Source of the DNA: Novosphingobium sp.
Lineage (GTDB): Bacteria; Pseudomonadota; Alphaproteobacteria; Sphingomonadales; Sphingomonadaceae
NCBI GenBank assembly: GCA_028697875.1
Contig: JAQVEQ010000060.1
Span: forward strand, 1-13,999
Reading direction: 5' to 3'
DNA length: 13,999 nt
Position numbers and translations under genes: made by a program. Of this stretch, positions 12,488 to 13,999 are shown one piece after another. Every line of letters begins with the position of its first letter. Within the stretch, counting starts at the first letter, position 1. Under the pieces are notes generated by a model. The model was not told the origin of the DNA and did not search any database. It saw only the letters and a list, made by a program, of their open reading frames with translations.

Positions 12488-13999
12488 TCAATCCTCTGCC
12501 GGGAGGTAGAGGTCGCCGCCGTCGCGGTATTTCTCCGCCATCTGCTCCATCCCCTTTTCAGCGTCCTCGGCGGCGATGAAGCCGGTGCTTTCCTGGTTCT
12601 GCTTGGCCGCGAAGTCGCGCACTTCCTGCGTGATCTTCATCGAACAGAACTTCGGCCCGCACATGGAGCAGAAGTGGGCCGTCTTGGCCCCTTCGGCGGG
12701 CAGGGTCTGGTCGTGGTACTGCTCGGCCGTGTCGGGATCGAGGCTGAGATTGAACTGGTCGCGCCAGCGGAATTCGAAGCGGGCGCGGCTGAGGGCGTCG
12801 TCGCGCACCTTGGCCGCCGGGTGGCCTTTCGCCAGGTCGGCCGCGTGGGCGGCGAGCTTGTAAGTCACGACGCCGACTTTCACGTCGTCCCGGTCGGGCA
12901 GGCCCAGGTGTTCCTTGGGCGTGACGTAGCAGAGCATCGCCGTGCCGTACCAGCCGATCTGCGCCGCGCCGATGCCGCTGGTGATATGGTCGTAACCGGG
13001 CGCGATGTCGGTGACGAGCGGGCCGAGGGTGTAGAACGGCGCTTCGCCGCACGCCTCGAGCTGCTTGTCCATGTTCTCCTTGATCTTGTGCATCGGCACG
13101 TGGCCGGGGCCTTCGATCATGACCTGCACGTCCTGTTCCCACGCGCGCTTGGTCAGTTCGCCCAGGGTGTAAAGCTCGGCGAACTGCGCCTCGTCATTGG
13201 CGTCGGCGATGGAGCCGGGGCGCAGCCCGTCGCCCAGCGAATAGGCGATGTCGTAGGCCTTCATGATCTCGGTGATCTCGTCGAAGTGTTCGTAGAGGAA
13301 CGACTCCTTGTGGTGGGCCAGGCACCACTTGGCCATGATCGAACCGCCGCGGCTGACGATGCCGGTGACGCGCTTGGCCGTCAGCGGGATGTAGGGCAGG
13401 CGCACACCGGCGTGCATGGTGAAGTAGTCCACGCCCTGTTCGGCCTGTTCGACCAGAGTGTCGCGGAAGATCTCCCACGTCAGGTCCTCGGCAATGCCGC
13501 CGACCTTTTCCAGCGCCTGATAGATCGGCACGGTGCCGATCGGCACGGGGCTGTTGCGGATGATCCATTCGCGCGTGTCGTGGATGTTGCGCCCGGTGGA
13601 CAGGTCCATCACCGTGTCGGCGCCCCAGCGGATCGACCAGACCATCTTGTCGACTTCGCTGGCCACGTCGCTGGCGACGGCGGAATTGCCGATATTGGCG
13701 TTGATCTTGACCAGGAAGTTGCGGCCGATCGCCATCGGTTCGCTTTCCGGGCGGTTGATGTTGCTGGGGATGATCGCCCGCCCGCGCGCCACCTCGTCGC
13801 GCACGAATTCGGGCGTCACATAATCGGGAATGGCCGCGCCCCAGTCATTGCCGTCGCGGACATATTCGGCCAGCCGCTCGCGCCCCAGATTCTCGCGCTC
13901 GGCGACATATTCCATCTCCGGCGTGATGATGCCCCGGCGCGCATAATGCATCTGGGTGACGTTGCCCCCCGCCTTCGCGCGCAGCGGGCGCTTCACGAC
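12488..13999 (-). CDS. thiC: Phosphomethylpyrimidine synthase ThiC; N-terminus outside window
   Basis: ThiC is a radical-SAM [4Fe-4S] enzyme that rearranges aminoimidazole ribotide to HMP-P, the pyrimidine precursor of thiamin. The window holds 503 residues plus the stop; about 120 N-terminal residues are missing and the frame is open to the window edge (a GTG at 13996 is internal). Diagnostic segments are RPLRAKAGGNVTQMHYARRG, MDLSTGRNIHDTREWI, VDYFTMHAGV, MIEGPGHVPMHKI and GIGAAQIGWYGTAMLCYVTP. The C-terminal cluster motif CSMCGPKFC (C-x2-C-x4-C) has Cys codons at 12668-12670, 12659-12661 and 12644-12646. Any TPP riboswitch would lie upstream, outside the window. A broken lipoprotein gene follows 2 bases after the stop. 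Confidence 0.99.
   Translation of the reverse strand, partial: VVKRPLRAKAGGNVTQMHYARRGIITPEMEYVAERENLGRERLAEYVRDGNDWGAAIPDYVTPEFVRDEVARGRAIIPSNINRPESEPMAIGRNFLVKINANIGNSAVASDVASEVDKMVWSIRWGADTVMDLSTGRNIHDTREWIIRNSPVPIGTVPIYQALEKVGGIAEDLTWEIFRDTLVEQAEQGVDYFTMHAGVRLPYIPLTAKRVTGIVSRGGSIMAKWCLAHHKESFLYEHFDEITEIMKAYDIAYSLGDGLRPGSIADANDEAQFAELYTLGELTKRAWEQDVQVMIEGPGHVPMHKIKENMDKQLEACGEAPFYTLGPLVTDIAPGYDHITSGIGAAQIGWYGTAMLCYVTPKEHLGLPDRDDVKVGVVTYKLAAHAADLAKGHPAAKVRDDALSRARFEFRWRDQFNLSLDPDTAEQYHDQTLPAEGAKTAHFCSMCGPKFCSMKITQEVRDFAAKQNQESTGFIAAEDAEKGMEQMAEKYRDGGDLYLPAED

Overview
The window is GC-rich bacterial chromosome. Gene content and protein style (DapD, AqpZ, ThiC, DUF2141, DUF985 cupin, a lipoprotein S8 protease with a Pro-Thr linker, a GGAAC-N17-CGTT promoter) point to an alphaproteobacterium of the order Sphingomonadales, probably near the Erythrobacteraceae. 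This assignment is inferred from the sequence and was not tested by a search. The gene set is mostly housekeeping and conserved hypothetical. I see no tRNA, rRNA, CRISPR array, transposase, phage module or complete defence system.

Layout. On the left, the minus strand carries the N-terminal 550 codons of a secreted S8 (subtilisin-like) lipoprotein protease that runs off the window edge. Divergent from it is a plus-strand run: dapD (lysine/peptidoglycan precursor synthesis), a DUF1810 protein, a small single-span membrane protein and a two-span K+-channel-like protein. A minus-strand exported M19 dipeptidase converges on the channel gene. A DUF985 cupin diverges from the dipeptidase and converges with a PEBP (YbhB/YbcL) gene, which is followed upstream by aqpZ on the same strand. 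Next come a plus-strand secreted DUF2141 protein, a minus-strand pair (small lipoprotein, then LigB/DODA-type dioxygenase), a plus-strand PhnA-like protein, and minus-strand genes for a small charged coiled-coil protein, a cold-shock protein and an HTH protein. A plus-strand membrane-anchored DUF2726 protein follows. The right end is the 3' three-quarters of thiC on the minus strand.

The most unusual part is about 11914-12487, between the DUF2726 gene and thiC, where no intact gene exists. Reading away from thiC on the minus strand, it holds: (i) a short lipoprotein gene starting 2 bases after the thiC stop and broken by an in-frame TAG, apparently a DUF3365-type remnant; (ii) a MazE/AbrB-type antitoxin remnant with matching head and tail but a missing, frame-shifting middle; (iii) a leftover TGATG junction where a toxin gene would begin; and (iv) directly abutting it, a roughly 120-bp element built from nested palindromes. 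This looks like a gene graveyard left by deletion and/or palindromic-element insertion.

Several leaders show candidate regulation. A GGAAC-N17-CGTT (sigma-EcfG general-stress) promoter precedes the small membrane protein. A 13-bp stem covers the DUF1810 start codon while leaving the Shine-Dalgarno in a bulge. The cold-shock mRNA leader has a 9-nt perfect anti-Shine-Dalgarno and a 10-bp hairpin. A cluster of TTGACA/TGTCAA half-sites lies upstream of the cold-shock gene. These are read by eye from the sequence; no folding or database search was run.
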